A stretch of 64,000 bases of DNA, from assembly GCF_027244095.1 (NCBI RefSeq), contig NC_069661.1, positions 146,831,501-146,895,500 of the forward strand, given 5' to 3'. The stretch's first letter is position 1. Every line of letters starts with the position of its first letter. The translations under genes and the position numbers were made by a program. Shown one piece after another: positions 13,231-25,887 of this stretch. A model generated the notes under the pieces. It was given only the letters and a program-made list of their open reading frames with translations. It was not told the DNA's origin and did no database searches. Source of the stretch: Hemicordylus capensis. Lineage: Eukaryota > Chordata > Lepidosauria > Squamata > Cordylidae.

Positions 13231-13755
13231 TTACAAAACATAATGAAAAACAACGGGAACGGTTTCCCAGAATGATAGAGGGGCTCCCCCAAAATGGCTC
13301 AGATGCACTAAGCTGTGGAGAAGAGACTCAAACTACTAGTAAAATATACTGTACTTCATTTGGAGTAGAGGTATTATACTGAAAAATGAGAGCTGTTGTG
13401 TCTCATGACACAGCATGGTACCTCTAGAGTTATATGAAGATTTAGACCAGATGTATGATATTATTCAGCAGTAACTATGGCACTATATAAGAAAGGGTTC
13501 TGTAGCCAGGTACTAGATGCAGCAGGCAGGGGCTATTACTGAGAGCCCACCTACCTCCTGAAACCCCAAATGCTTGAACCAAAGAGAACCAGTTGAGACA
13601 CTGATGCACACAATCTCGATTGAATAATATAATTCAACAGACCCCATTTCCTGAGCAACCTGAGTGTGCCATGAGCATATATCCCATCGCCCGCCCACTG
13701 CCTATTCCCATATTGGAGTAGTTCATCTGAACCACTTCTCCATGTATAATTTGAC
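13231..13755. other. Unassigned sequence
   Basis: No gene or known repeat was recognised. Confidence 0.35.
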
Positions 13756-13894
13756 TACAGGAGAACATCTTTATAAGATTCTATCTCCACAGTTTCGCAT
13801 ATTCATGGGTGTCTAATTGACACCTGGTTTCACTGTCCATAGATATGAAAGGGTTAAACCCTCTTTATCCGCTGTTTGTAGAGGGCCAGAAGTG

Positions 13895-13940
13895 ACCACA
13901 GAGGTAATTTTCACAGAGGTAATTTTCACAGAGGTAATTT
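13895..13940. repeat. Triplicated 16-base tandem repeat
   Basis: Three consecutive copies of a unit reading cacagaggtaattttc lie within the Tigger-like element. Confidence 0.8.
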
Positions 13941-13972
13941 CCCACAGACAAAATGGAGATTTTGTCTGTGGG
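13941..13972. repeat. Perfect 14-bp hairpin
   Basis: cccacagacaaaat (13941-13954) is exactly complementary to 13959-13972 around the loop ggag. Confidence 0.85.
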
Positions 13973-14037
13973 AGCCATTTTGTGGTTCACTTCAGTAATT
14001 TTTTTTTTTAAAAAAAATTGGGGGCATTGCTGTACAC

Positions 14038-14644
14038 TAGGGATGTGCAAACCTGTTCGATGTCAAACTGGTTTGACATCGAATGGGTTCCATTTGACAG
14101 TGTGGGGTCTAACCAAACCACTCTGGTTCAGTTCGACCCTGGACTGAAACCCCGGCCCTGGCTGTTCGGGGAAGGAGTGTGTGTTCGCGATCAAGGTGTT
14201 TTTTTTAATTGCACTTACCCCTTCTGGGTAAGCCTTCTCTGAGGCCACTGGGGGTCCATAGAGGTCCTCCCTCCCGCTGCCAGCCTCCTTTCTGCTACAA
14301 ATTACCCAATTCCAGTGTTCTTTGGCCCATTCTGGGCCTCACCCCCATCACAGCGGCCTCCAAAATAGCTGCGGTGATGGGGGTGAGGTCCACAATGGGC
14401 AATTTGTGGCATAAGGGAGGCCAGGGCAGGGAGGGTAACCTTTGCTGACATACACACCCCAACAGCCTCAGAGAAGCTCCCCAGTGGGTGTTAAGTGCTT
14501 TTTAAAAAATGTCTGTGAATCCACCCCCCAAAAAAACCAAACTGGGGGGGGGGGTGTTCAATGGGGGCAAAACTGAACTGGCCCGGTCCAGTTTGGATTC
14601 AGATTTGAAATGAACCAGGCCAGCTGGTTTCATGCATACCCCTA
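14038..14644. mobile_element. hAT element nested in Tigger-like element
   Basis: A 607-base member of the TAGGGATGTGCA family, ending catgcatacccta-like at the right. Flanking 8-mers ctgtacac and ctggacac (14030-14037 and 14645-14652) match at 7 of 8 positions and are read as the target duplication. Just inside the left end is a short palindrome (cgatgtcaaactggtttgacatcg), as in several family members. Confidence 0.85.
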
Positions 14645-14838
14645 CTGGACACCAGGAGACAGTACGACACTTTATTTGGGCCATTTTGGTGTGTGTGTGT
14701 GTGTTTAGTATGGGAACCTAACCCCTGCATTCTCATATCTGGGAACCTATGCCCTGAAGACTCAACAACTCATTATTCGTGGTTTCATTATCCGTGGTAA
14801 TATGCAGGAATGGAACCCCCATGGATGAGGTCCACCTG

Positions 14839-16239
14839 TACTACTTTAAAGTAGCATTTGAATCATATGTTGTGGAACAGTTCTGACAAACCACCTCCCA
14901 ACATGACTAGAAGTCTGCGTCCCAGCATGCCAGAAGGGGGGAAAATGATGTGCACATTTCTAATCCTATGGGAGTAGGTCGGCCAGACAGTAGTTTCTGA
15001 ATTGGTTCAAAAACACACACACACACACACACACTTTGGCTAATCCTTTTGAAAATAAATACCAAGGACTGAAAGATCTGTTTAGGTTTGGAGCCACTGA
15101 GGAATAGGAGAAAAAATGGCTGAAGATCAAGTTTGCTGGTTTGTATCTATCTATCTAAACCGGGAATAATATAATTAAAAGAGGTCAAGTTTTGTTTCTG
15201 GTAATAAAGATTTAGTGACAAATGAGTGGTTTTGATTACCGATGCATTTATTAAACATTAATGAGCAAATGTACTTTGTTTTAATTTAGAAGCTGTAAGG
15301 CCTTCACGTCTGCTTGGGTCAAAGTTATTTTTACAATTAGGCAACATAATTTTAAAATGCTAATTAGATAATTAATCAAGATTTAAATGAAAGAATACAG
15401 GCTCCAGTGTTAATCTTATTTTCAAACAAGAGGAGTCCTTTATGCTACACTACACATCAGAAGATACTTTTTTGGCTCATGCAATTAAAAGGCTGATGCA
15501 CTGAGAGTGCACCCATCCTAACTTCTTTCAGCAAACATCCCAATGTCTTCCTGGATCCCCTTCTTTATCAAATGGAGGTGGGGGTTACAGTTCATCCAAA
15601 TAGTCACTCTACAAAATGCACAAATGGCATTTTAAACTAAGAGAATGTATTGACTGTCCTGCTTCCAAGACATTATCACTCTGTTCCTTTCCTTTCATGG
15701 GCTGCTTCTTTCTTTTTGCATATTCAGCATACTCACTGGAAAAGTTAATATCGGAAAGAACCCTAACTGCTAAATGACCCTAAATAAAAGTGTTACTGTC
15801 CTTATTTTTCAGTTGGAAATAAAGAACAATGGCTGACATACTCCACAGCATCGAGCAAGGGTGGAGCAAGGGTGGAACAAGATCTCCATGCTCACGGAAA
15901 TCTAAAAAACTCAACTGTGTGCAAGGTTTTCTTTCAGGTGCAAATAGCAGGGAAGGGGAATTAAGTTTTGCATCTCTCCCCTTCCTGAAGCCCTTTTTGT
16001 ATCCAGGAGTATGTCTATGAGTGCTGCCCCTTCCCTTCTTTGTGCATTGCAGCTGCAAGGCAAACCTCACATGCAGTTAGTTTGTTAGATTCTTGCAAAG
16101 ATGGAGCTCTTGCTCCATCCTTGTAAGCCTGCAGAACATGTCAGTCAGTAGGTATATAATCTCCAATTATTTAGTTTTCAGTAGATAAATATAGAACACT
16201 ATAATATGCTCTCCATCCCTTCCAATATGCATGGAGGGA
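14839..16239. other. Unassigned; AT-rich part may be conserved noncoding
   Basis: A (CA)n run lies at about 15006-15033. The part from 15160 to 15420 is AT-rich, repeat-free and full of homeodomain-like TAATTA words. No gene is seen. Conservation cannot be judged from one sequence. Confidence 0.35.
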
Positions 16240-17400
16240 GGGATTGGCTAATTAGTTAGCTGAGAGATCCAATGCAGGTTTCTTCAAATAAGGTCTAATA
16301 ATAGCCTCCTTAGGACAAGGAGACATCCTGCTCTTCCTCAGAGAAGCACTTATAATATTTACAAGACACTCTCTGATAATATGATTACCAGATAAAATAA
16401 GCCAAGTTAGACAAGGGTCAAGAGAACAGGTTGTAGGGCATATAGTCCAAAGCAGTTTGTCCACATCCTCAGGAGTAACAAGCTGTAAGTGATCCAATCT
16501 AATCCTGTAAGAGGAGTTACACCCCCACTGTCGACTCTGTAGTAACTGTGGAATACAGTTCAGCCCAAATACCAGAGCTTTTATCTGCATAAAAGTCATT
16601 GAAAATGTCACAGTGAGTGACTGAAGATTCCAAGTTCAGATTCAAAGGTGAGGGGGCACATACTAGCCCCCTCACAACCACAGACAACTCCACTGGACAT
16701 GAACTTGCAGGAGCAATGTGGGCAGAAAAGAACTGCTTCTTTGCCACCCGCACTGCCAGAGCATAGATCTTCGTGTGCTCTGTGTTTTGATGTCAGATTT
16801 GTGCCAAGTCTTCCTACACTTGTGCTCTAGCCATCTACCTTGCTGCTTCAGCTCCCATAGTTCTTCCAAATACCATGGGGCTAATTTTGAAGCCGGTCAG
16901 AAAGGATGCTTAGGAGCGATTGTGTCTACTGCTCTAGTGGGTTCATTATTCCATGTTTGCACCAGAGCATCAACAGAATCACTAGCAGAGTCAACTCTAA
17001 ACCTTTCCAAGGGTTCTTGGAATCCTATTGAATCCAGAAACCTTCTCAGGCGGACCAGCCTAATAGGTCCTTCACCCCTGCAGAAGTGCATTGTGCTTGT
17101 AAGCCCTATCTTAACGAGATGGTCATCCGACCATGACCATAGGGAGATGATGGAACACTACTCTGAGCAGAGCAAAAGACATGTGACCAGCATCATGCGT
17201 CGGTCCAGAGACTAATTCGGATAGGCCCATAGTCATCATGACCACTATGAACTACTAAGCCACTCCTGACAACCCAGTCCCAAAATAAACATTGAAGTCC
17301 CCTACCACCAACAACCTGGGCAACTCCAATGCCTACTTCGCAACCAGATCTGTCAGCTCAGGGACTCTGTTGGGCAGCAAGGTGATTGGTGCACTTAAAT
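16240..17400 (-). mobile_element. L2 LINE, internal ORF2 fragment
   Basis: Minus-strand frames give L2 ORF2 words: RVAKKQFF and SCPVELSVVVRGL (about 16750-16650), then CPTTCSLDPCLTWL and IIRPYLKKPALD (about 16440-16260), which precede the RT catalytic core. A frame at 17091-16897 fits the linker between endonuclease and RT. Stops and frameshifts separate these pieces, and both the 5' end and the catalytic RT core are absent. This is an old dead copy. Confidence 0.75.
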
Positions 17401-20400
17401 AAGTCAAAGTCTATCCCTGGTCCTGCATTAAACCTTGTTTACTTCTCAGAGCTGTTGGAAAGTGGAATTGTTATGCTTGTAAAAGATCTGGAAATCCTTG
17501 TAGGAGTGGTGTTGTGAATGCCAGTAATAAATTACACCTTAGTCAAATAGCTGAAAATGTTGAGGAAACTTTGGCATATACTCTGCATCCCAATGCCTTC
17601 TTTGCCAAAAATAGTTTATATGGACATTCATATTTTAAATCTCCAAAGAGTCCTATGGCATCTATACATTTCAAATGTTTTATCAGACCTAAGATATATT
17701 GATTTCAGTCTACACAACTTGAAGCTTTTGTGGGTAATCATGAGCAACATTCATTCTGAAAACAATAAAAGTGTAACAACTGATGTGAAAGTTAAAATCT
17801 GATCCAGATTCAGAAAAGATGTTTATTCCTAAAATGTTCAAATTTGTGATGGAAATACCCTAAAGGCTGCTTTAAGTGCTTTGGTTTTTGATGTAAAACA
17901 GTAACATGAATGTTTCATTTTCTTTTGCATTATGAATAGAAACCTTTGCCATAAATAGATCTGAATGCATTTAAGGAAGAGGGGGCCTATTCCTGTCTTG
18001 GTCTTAGACTGCCAACCACAACTACCATCTACACCTTTTTTCAGGTTTCAAAAGTTCATTGTTATTCCCAGCCTTGTCACCAATCACATTCAAAAGGGCA
18101 GATAGGACAAACATCACTGCATAGATGGCACCAAGGAGGGAAATAAGAGGTAGTCCTCTTTACATAGCATGGTTAAAAAAAAAGGAGGAAGTTAATAAGC
18201 TAAAACCAAGAAAACTACTTTCAGGGCCCAACTAAACATAACAAGGAGATTCATATTTGTTTATGCACTTGTCTGCCCTTTTCATGTATAAAGTGGGAGG
18301 TGGCAGCTTATTTAAGATGGCTGTGCAGGTAATGGAGCTGAACACTCCCCCCCCCACACACACACCCCACTCCCCTAGTTGAGACACTTTTCTACCAGCC
18401 CAACTTAATTCTGGTATCAGAGCTAGGCTAAGAAAAAAATGCCAGGGTAATGGAGAATAGACAGTAAGATTGGGGAGAAGGAAATCTCAGCTCCTGTCAT
18501 CAATATCTCCCTTTTGATGTAAATATTGGACCTTCTCATCCTGCACTTTCCATGTGGCTTACCCCATCACATCTTGTTTTGCCCTAAGTAATATGCACAG
18601 TCTACATTAGAGGCCCCCCAAATGGGAAGTTGAACCAAGGTATCAGAGTAAGTCTGGGGAAACCACACGGTTGGAAGTATGTTGGCAGCCATTTCTTCTG
18701 TCTGGCCTTCATCCCACATTAGCTGACACTTTTCAGACAGACAAAATAGAGAATGAATACCAGACCAAAGTCTTGGTGGTTTGGCAGCATGTACTCAAAG
18801 TGAGGTGGTGAGTTGCAGTTAAGACCCGGGTGGAGTTAGACCCATAGGAAGCCTATAGAACTGCACTTGGCGAATATGCTGTTAATACCTTATTTGAGAG
18901 TCACAAAGACTTTGATGTGGTGGTTCTTTTCCTTCAGAGCAAATACAATAAGCAATTTAGGTTGGTAGGATGAATATCTTGTGCTCTTTCCAGCCAAAGC
19001 TGAGCTTTGTTCCTTGATATGTAAAACAATGCTACCTCAAGTTGATGATTTTGTGGGAGTTTTGCATCTATTGTGTCCACTTATAAAAGCTTAAAACTCA
19101 GTGCGGGCCTGCCCCAATATTCCTTCCTTTGTTGCTCCTGCCCTTGGCTAAGATCAAGTGCTAAAGGCTTCTGATCAATCTATATTTCTCTATCAGCGCT
19201 TCCTTCTAGATGTAGCTTGAGCAGTTTTTGGTTTTTGTTTATTATTACTGTTTTACCTTTGCACCCCACTGTTCCCTGAAAGGGTTCAAGGGAGTGCCAA
19301 CATCCAAACAATGCACTTGCACAACAAAAAGGTTGTGTTTGTGCAAGATGGCTATGTAGCTATGCAAAGTCACAAGAATGTTGGAAGATACAGTTTAGCA
19401 TAAAGATTTTTGGCAAAACTTATGGGGAAGAGGTTTCATGCCAACTTGTTGCACAAATGCAAAGATGTTAACAGGATTTCCATTTTTTCATTTCACTGAA
19501 GATCAGAGATAGAACTGGGTGTCATCAGTATATTCGTAACTACTCAGCCCATACTTCCAAATGCCTCTGCCCAATGGTTTCATGTACAAAGCATGGGGCA
19601 CAAAATAGAAAGCTGTGAGACTTGACAGGTCAAAAGCTATGGATGATGCCCTTTAGACATATTTCTAATCTTATGAAGATAATTGTAGGTTTTTAATACT
19701 CTTTTATTCTTTCCTTTCCTTTTCTAGATCCTCTTAACATTAGAACTTGACATATATCACTTGTCAGAATGCATCCATATATCATCTCATTCTAAAGCAT
19801 GAAAATGTCAACTGGTAATAGGCAAGGCAGTTAAATCTCCCCCCGCCCCAACCACATATTATGCCTCTAAAGCTGTTGGATCAGAAATAGCTTTAACGTT
19901 TTATTCCATCATTTTAAATTTTAATCTAGCATGAGTGCATCTAGATACATGTTGACATTTTAATGTTTCAGATCACATAGTATTTTATACAAGTATGGTA
20001 CACATTAGAAAAGTATGCCGGGTAGCAGTGCATCACTGTTTCAGTGTAGGTAGGTGTTTCCTTCTTTAAAATGCAGCCCTTTAAAAATGATGATAGTGAA
20101 TGGCAACATTCTCCTCAACCCAAGTTTGGACAAACTGTTAATCAGTTATTAGTAGTCAGTAAAAAATCGAATACATGATTAGTGGTCAGTAAAGATAATG
20201 GAAACTCCTGAGTGATGGTCTTAATGTGGACCACACTCTCCTCTTAGGGATCCCCTAGACCATGACAAAAGATCAGGCAGGCCACATAGGTGATGTATTA
20301 CTTATCACCCATACAGCTGTCTGTTAAGGACATCATTTTATAGCATAAAGACAGCTAATTAAGGCTCTCATGTTGAAATGACCAAGACATCATTTCCCAT

Positions 20401-20880
20401 GGAAGAGGCTCTATGCAGGAGCCCTAATGCTCAAAGCTCCTTCATATGCTGATTGATGGGTTGATGCCACATGGAGAACGTCTATGCCAGTTCCAACTCC
20501 TCTAGAAATGCATAATGCTGGCATAAAGACTCTCAATGATAGATTTGAACCACATGGAGATGTTTTATGTGCCCTATGTTGAGCTACTGCCAGGTAAAAG
20601 TATTTTTCAGCTTTCTGGTGGCTTCCATAATAGCTATAGAAGTCCTTCATTGTTGTAAGTGCCATTGTAATCTGTAGAGTCAACAGGCTGATTTGGGATA
20701 CACTGATGCAAACTGAAAGTGGTTACACTGTGATCAGTGTGCCATTCCAATTCACCAACTGTTCCTATTTGTTCATTCCATGGTTTCCAAATATTTTCAA
20801 CAGAATTGAGAGATTTTCCTCCATTGTGATATAAAATTGGAAATCAGATTGTGCCCTTCTCAAACATTGATTTAGAAAGT
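17401..20880. other. Long mostly unique interval
   Basis: No coding exon is supported. Only an L2-like scrap at 19505-19665 was recognised. Short runs of C and CA occur near 18346-18366. The AT-rich part at 17500-17960 is repeat-free. Confidence 0.4.
19505..19665 (-). mobile_element. L2-like LINE scrap
   Basis: The words gggtgtcatcagtatatt and caatggtttcatgta recall a segment common in squamate L2-type repeats. Short and diverged. Confidence 0.4.
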
Positions 20881-20882
20881 CT

Positions 20883-21352
20883 ACTGAATGGAAGACAATG
20901 AGGCTGTTCAAACAAGCAGCCCCACCGGGTAGGGCTGCCTGTGTGACGTGCTCCTGTGCTGCCATACCAGGTCACCCGGGAATTTACCCCAGACATTTTC
21001 CTGGGTTAAAGAGCATGCACTTTTACCCAGAGCCCTAGTCATGTGGATGCTCAGGCAGAAGGGGATGGTGGGGTGAAGAGTGAGCACAATCTTGGGTGGA
21101 TCTATTATGGTTCCAGAAAGTGATCAAAACCACAGTTATGGCGCTGTCTGCGTTCAGATGTAGCACTGCCACCAAAAAACATCAGGTTACGGCGGCGAAA
21201 CTCACTACAAACCAGAGGTTCAAACTGAAGTTTGGCAAGGCAGAGCGCAGGTCACTTTTGCCACAAAACTGTGGTTGTACTCATTTGGACGTAAAGGAGT
21301 TCCAACCTCTGCCTGTTTAACTGTGGGTTCACATGATGTGCGAATGCAGCCT
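20883..21352. mobile_element. DNA-transposon remnants, including family D
   Basis: The first part (20883-21080) contains gggaatttaccccagac, similar to sequence at 5100. The second part (21096-21352) ends in gcgaatgcagcc, the end type also seen at 32705-33174 and 48117-48262, with internal aaactcactacaaacc shared with the 32705 copy. No coding capacity. Confidence 0.45.
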
Positions 21353-22847
21353 ATAAGCTCAGTCAGAGATGGCAATTCATATATAATGCTGGGCATTTAT
21401 TCCTGATTCCTTTGGCTGGGCTTGCAATGAAATTCTCTCCATCATTTTAAACCAATGCGAAAGTCAACACAAAGCCAAGACTAGCATAGAAAGTTCTGTT
21501 TTATATTAGTGGTACTATTTTTGTTGTTATAGCTGGGAGCTACCATTTCAGACAAGATGGTTTACACCTAGTCCAAAGGTTTGATTTCAGTAACCAGAAT
21601 TGTGGTGGCATAGACTAAAATAAGGCAACAATGGCTAGAAGTCTCCCCCTGCACAGCATGGAAAGATTTATATTAATATTCTTAATATTGTCCTAGGAAA
21701 GCTTACATTGCTCCTTGATGTTTTCCTATGGAATAACCCTTATAACAAAAGTATATGGGATCATTTTAGAACTTCATTTCAGACAGATGGCATGTTTTCA
21801 AAAAAATAAATGCTGTAGGAAAAGTAAATCCATTACACCAATAATGTTTATTTTCCTGCCATCCAAATAAGTATACAATAAAATAGAGTGAAATAAAAAT
21901 GTATCAAGCTTGCTGATTCAAGGCAAAAGTAGCTTCCATTAAGTAGTTTCTTCTTCACCTGGAATGTCTGTCTATGAAAAGATATTTTATACCATTTGAA
22001 TTTACTGCTCAAAATGCATTAAAATACAAGAAAAGACAACTGAAAAGCAATGTTGGCTGTAGTCAGACATTCTCCGTTTATTATTGCATTTAACTGGGAT
22101 TCCCTGAAGAGACTGAAAGGTCAGCTTGTGACTTAGTTTTGAATCTCTCAGAGGTATGTTGTCATGATTAGAAAATCTCTTCTGGAAAGTGCATCTAAAC
22201 AAGGGCAACTCCTTTTAAAAAGGTTTTTTTTGTATTTGAGCCTTAGAGTATATTTTATTGCTCAGTGCATCTGGTCTAAGATTGTCAAACCTGGAAATAA
22301 TAGCTTTATGTACTGTCAACTCCACCCTGTAATTTTAGGAAAGGTCTGACATTGGACTTAACAAAGAGGATTTGTATTTATTTCAGTGGCCTCTTATTGA
22401 ACTACTATCTCTGGAGTATAAGAGAATGAAGAGTGGAACTGAGTTATGTGGTTAAGTCATCAGTCACTGGAAAATACTGAGTTATGTGGTTAAGTCATCA
22501 GCTGGAAAATACCTTTTTAGGTGGATTAACAAAAAATGCCCTAGGAACAGAGAGTAGGGCAGAGATCTGTATGAGATACTTGTTCCTTCCAGCATGCTGA
22601 CATTACATGTTCAGTACTGGGACATTCCTTTCAGCATGATGACATTACATGCTCGGGATTACATGTTCACTGACCTAAACAAGAGGATATGCAGTTTTTG
22701 CAGTGGAGGTCCAAATCATTTTGCTTAGCTTGCATATTATTATCTGCAGTTCTTTGTGCATCATGTTGCTTGTTGATAAGCACATACATTTAGCTAAGCC
22801 ATATAAATACAGTTCTGAATTATTCTTACACTCATACACATAGAGGC
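21353..22847. other. Unassigned, mostly unique sequence
   Basis: No gene is seen. The only structure is the tandem duplication at 22439-22513. Confidence 0.4.
22439..22513. repeat. Two-copy tandem duplication, 38-base period
   Basis: ctgagttatgtggttaagtc begins at 22439 and again at 22477, followed in both copies by tggaaaata. The first copy carries a few extra bases. Confidence 0.85.
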
Positions 22848-23160
22848 TAGTCACACGCATGTGCAAACCAGTCTAAGGAAGTCCAGTAGAGATAGACTGC
22901 GAAGAATTCAGGGAGGGGAAGTGGGATCATCAAAATGCACCACACACTTGTGTGGTGCATTATGGGTGCTCTGGAGGCTAGGACACCCATCTGGGCCCCT
23001 GACCCTTCCCACTGTCTGGGCCAGCAGGGATTCGTCTGGGCGTGCAGGGAGCGCACCCAGCAATGGCGGATCGATCGTCTGCGGGGAAGGTAAATTTAAC
23101 TCGCCTTTTCCGCAGCCTGCCCTCAAGCCCTTCTCACTGCACATGAGAAAGGGCTCATAC
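22848..23160. mobile_element. Hairpin-ended DNA element, family B copy 2
   Basis: The left end reads catgtgcaaaccagtctaag. The centre is the palindrome around aatgcaccacacacttgtgt (22930-22966). The right end is the hairpin region ending catgagaaagggctcat. It has the same layout as 8061-8551 but is shorter. Confidence 0.65.
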
Positions 23161-23379
23161 TGAGGTCATTCACACAATCAAAAACTGTGATCTACCTGGG
23201 TTTGGGAGCTTTGTGCACTCCCAATTTTGGGTTGTGTGGAAGCAAAGTAAGAGCAAAACCTGGGTAGAAGTGATCGTGTGGTTTTCCTCCTACCTTGCTT
23301 TTACACAACTGAAAACTGGGAGCACATGCAGCTCCCAAACCTGGGTAAAACACAGGTTTTGATTATGTGAAGGACCTCA
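23161..23379. mobile_element. Full-length hairpin MITE
   Basis: A 219-base element whose halves are inverted copies of each other. The left end tgaggtcattcacacaatc pairs with the right end, which reads gattatgtgaaggacctca. Inner segments (acctgggtttgggagct and agctcccaaacctgggt) also pair. It abuts the right end of the family B copy. No clear target duplication was found. Confidence 0.72.
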
Positions 23380-24232
23380 TTATTATCTGCCTCTGACTTT
23401 ATTGCAAATCAGCTGTAATGTTTCCAAATGGCTTTGTTTTCCTGTGAAGATAGTTGCTCCACTTCCTGTTGCTACCTATGAAAGCGTGAAAAGTGGCTCT
23501 CCATAAGGGAATGCTGAAAATGCCTGTGGGCCAGTCTGTCTGTCTGTCATCTGCATGCCAGTAGTGTTGCTACCAGGCCCACAGCTTGTCTCCATGCAAG
23601 AACCTACATATGAGCTTGTGTTGAACCTAGATAGTTCTCCAGGTTTGGTTTTTGTCCTGAAAGTAGGGGTGAATTTTTTTTTGGAGGGCAGAGAGGGGGG
23701 GAACCTCTTCCAAATCCTTTGAGCCTTTTTTTTCCCATAGCTGTTCCCAACTGTTCAAAGGTCCCCTCTGCTGCTGCTTTGCTTGCCATTTCCCCTCTCA
23801 GTTTCATTTCATTTCTCTTTAAGTGATCCCAGCCAATCAGAACCCAAATACTGAGTGTGATGATGTGAGATTTGGGCAGAGGGCATTGTTTACTGTACTG
23901 GCCACACATCCTAACCAATCTAGGAACACTCAAACAACTTCTTAGTCCTTTCACAAAGTCCTGGAAAAGAGGAGTTTCCAGTTCCTATGAACAGATTTTT
24001 GAAGCTGCCCTCACATTTTGATTTTGCATTAAATACAGACTTACATCCATTAGGGATCCTGAACATTTTATGGAAAGTTCATGGAGTGCTCTGGCAGGAA
24101 AGAATTTTTAAGTCCTGCTGTCCATAGGAAGTATCAGGCTGGATCCAAGGAACTGTGAGCAGAAGGGAAACAATTTCGAGCCTTGTTCTGAAATGTTTGC
24201 ACCAGAGCTTGCACAAAGAGTGTGTAGCAATA
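23380..24232. other. Unassigned sequence
   Basis: No confident repeat. A minus-strand open frame at 23604-23954 shows no recognisable domain and is not called. Confidence 0.35.
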
Positions 24233-24745
24233 TTATCCGTCATTTAGACTTTTCCATGCCTCTACAAAATATTTCTCAAGCTCTTTCACGTGTGTATGGA
24301 CATATTTAGATTTAGTTTCACTTTTCCTGCACAAAGCTGTAAACAAAACTAAAACAATTCTTCCATCAGCAGAAAACTCTCCATATGCAGATGGTGTCTT
24401 TGGATTCAGTCCATTAGGTTCAAACTGCTGCTTAATCACCACATCAAAAATGGGGAGATGAATTGGTCTACAGTGAGTAGAAGGAAGATTATGAAATGGT
24501 GCTGCTTGGGGCACAAGGTGACTCATTGCCCCTGTGGTTCAACAAGAGGCAACACTCTTCCAAAGTGTGTCACAACACTGTAGGAATGCTTGTGCTGTGG
24601 ATTTAAAATCAACCAAATGCAACATTCTTTTGTGCAGCTGGAATGCCTTTCTATTCTGTAAAACCCGGGAAATACACTTGGTTTTGGAGAGGCACGCACT
24701 TACATGCTGTTGACTGAAATGATTAAAGATCTGATTGACTCTGAA
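24233..24745 (-). pseudogene. Coding-like minus-strand segment, unidentified
   Basis: Two minus-strand frames follow one another and both look protein-like. The upstream one (about 24745-24546) includes VLQNRKAFQLHKR and HLVDFKSTAQAFLQCC and ends at a stop. The downstream one (24526-24233, about 97 residues) includes FDVVIKQQFEPN, YGEFSADGRIVLVLFTALC and KELEKYFVEAWKSL. The change of frame after the stop fits a decayed processed pseudogene or transposon protein. The parent protein was not recognised, so no function is offered. It could also be chance. Confidence 0.3.
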
Positions 24746-25584
24746 GCCTAAGTGTAACTTTTATACAAACCAGATTAATTTGTCAGAGCTTTTATATCCC
24801 TTAGGCCTAGGTTCTTGGACTGAAAGCATCCCAGAAAGGCTGAACTCTGCAGAAAACTAAGAGGGTCTTGACCAGACTGTCCCTGATGTATGCAATCCAT
24901 GGCTCTGATTCATTCACTTGATTCATGCCACATTTGCAGCACCTGCCGCTTTCTTTGGTATTCTAAGGGCAAACCCAAACTGTCTGAAGGTGCACTGTGT
25001 ACTAATGATTTCATGTTAACTAGCAGGCCATGTGATCTGAAAACCTTCATTTGTTGAACACTGCTGCTGAGCAGAGTTTTCTCAAGGGGCACTAAGACAT
25101 GAGCTTAAAAACCATGCTTTCTTAGCCCCTCTCTTTTCCATAGGCTCGGTGCCAAGAGAGGAAAATGTATCTGCTTGCAATATGGTAGGCTTGTTGCACC
25201 ACTGCTGATTCCCTTCTCAGTCCACAACCAACGTCTACATGGAGGTCATATATGCTCCCCATGAATATATACAAACTACACTTAAATCTGCCTCTTTTTC
25301 TGTTTACATTGTACTTTGTATACATGCAGTTCAATTGGTGGTAATAACAGGAAACCCCTTCACTTAAATAAATCATGCATTTTTATTTGTGTACACAAAC
25401 TATGAAGAGACAGGGAGCTGAGCTAAAACAGGGAGACATTTCATGACTATTTTTACCCCTGAGAAGCACCCCAACTTTCAACCATTATGCACACACCATG
25501 GGAATTTGGGAAAGAGTATGAAATTGTTTGCTAGGAGGTAGGAGAGGAAAAAGGCATGTGGCTTACCATTCTCTTGCCCCAGTC
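24746..25584. other. Unassigned sequence
   Basis: A 60-residue minus-strand frame at 25092-24910 has ordinary protein-like composition but no recognisable motif. No repeat was identified. Confidence 0.35.
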
Positions 25585-25887
25585 CATAGGAATACAGGAA
25601 GAGGCCATATACTGAGTCAAACCCTTGGTCTGTGTAGCTCAGTATTGTCTACACAGACTGGCAGCAGCTTCTCCAAGGCTGCAGGCAGGAGTCTCTCTCA
25701 GCCCTATCTTGGAGATGCCAGGGAGGGAACTTGGAACCTTCTGTATGCAAGCAGGCAGGTGCTCTTCCCTAAGGGGATGTGTGAGCATATTACAGTGCTC
25801 ACACATGTCTCACATTCATATGCAACTAGGGTGGACCCTGCTTAGCAAAGGGGACTATTCATGCTTGCTACCACAAGACCAGAGCTG
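25585..25887 (-). mobile_element. 5S-headed SINE, near full length
   Basis: Minus-strand copy. The tail is at 25585-25760 (gccatatactgagtca, then gcagcagcttctccaaggc). The 5S-derived head is at 25800-25887 (complement of gctaagcagggt and tatgaatgtgagac). Confidence 0.85.

Larger units (their letters stand above)
13758..14838. mobile_element. Tigger/pogo-like element carrying a hAT element
   Basis: The outer parts read like the ends of a pogo/Tigger element. On the left is caggagaacatc, then a segment with catattcatgggtgtc. On the right is gtggtttcattatccgtgg, closing with tggatgaggtccacctg. TA dinucleotides (13756-13757 and 14839-14840) flank it, as expected for this superfamily. No transposase is seen. 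The interior is displaced by a hAT element at 14038-14644. The terminal repeats are imperfect, so the assignment is moderate. Confidence 0.5.
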
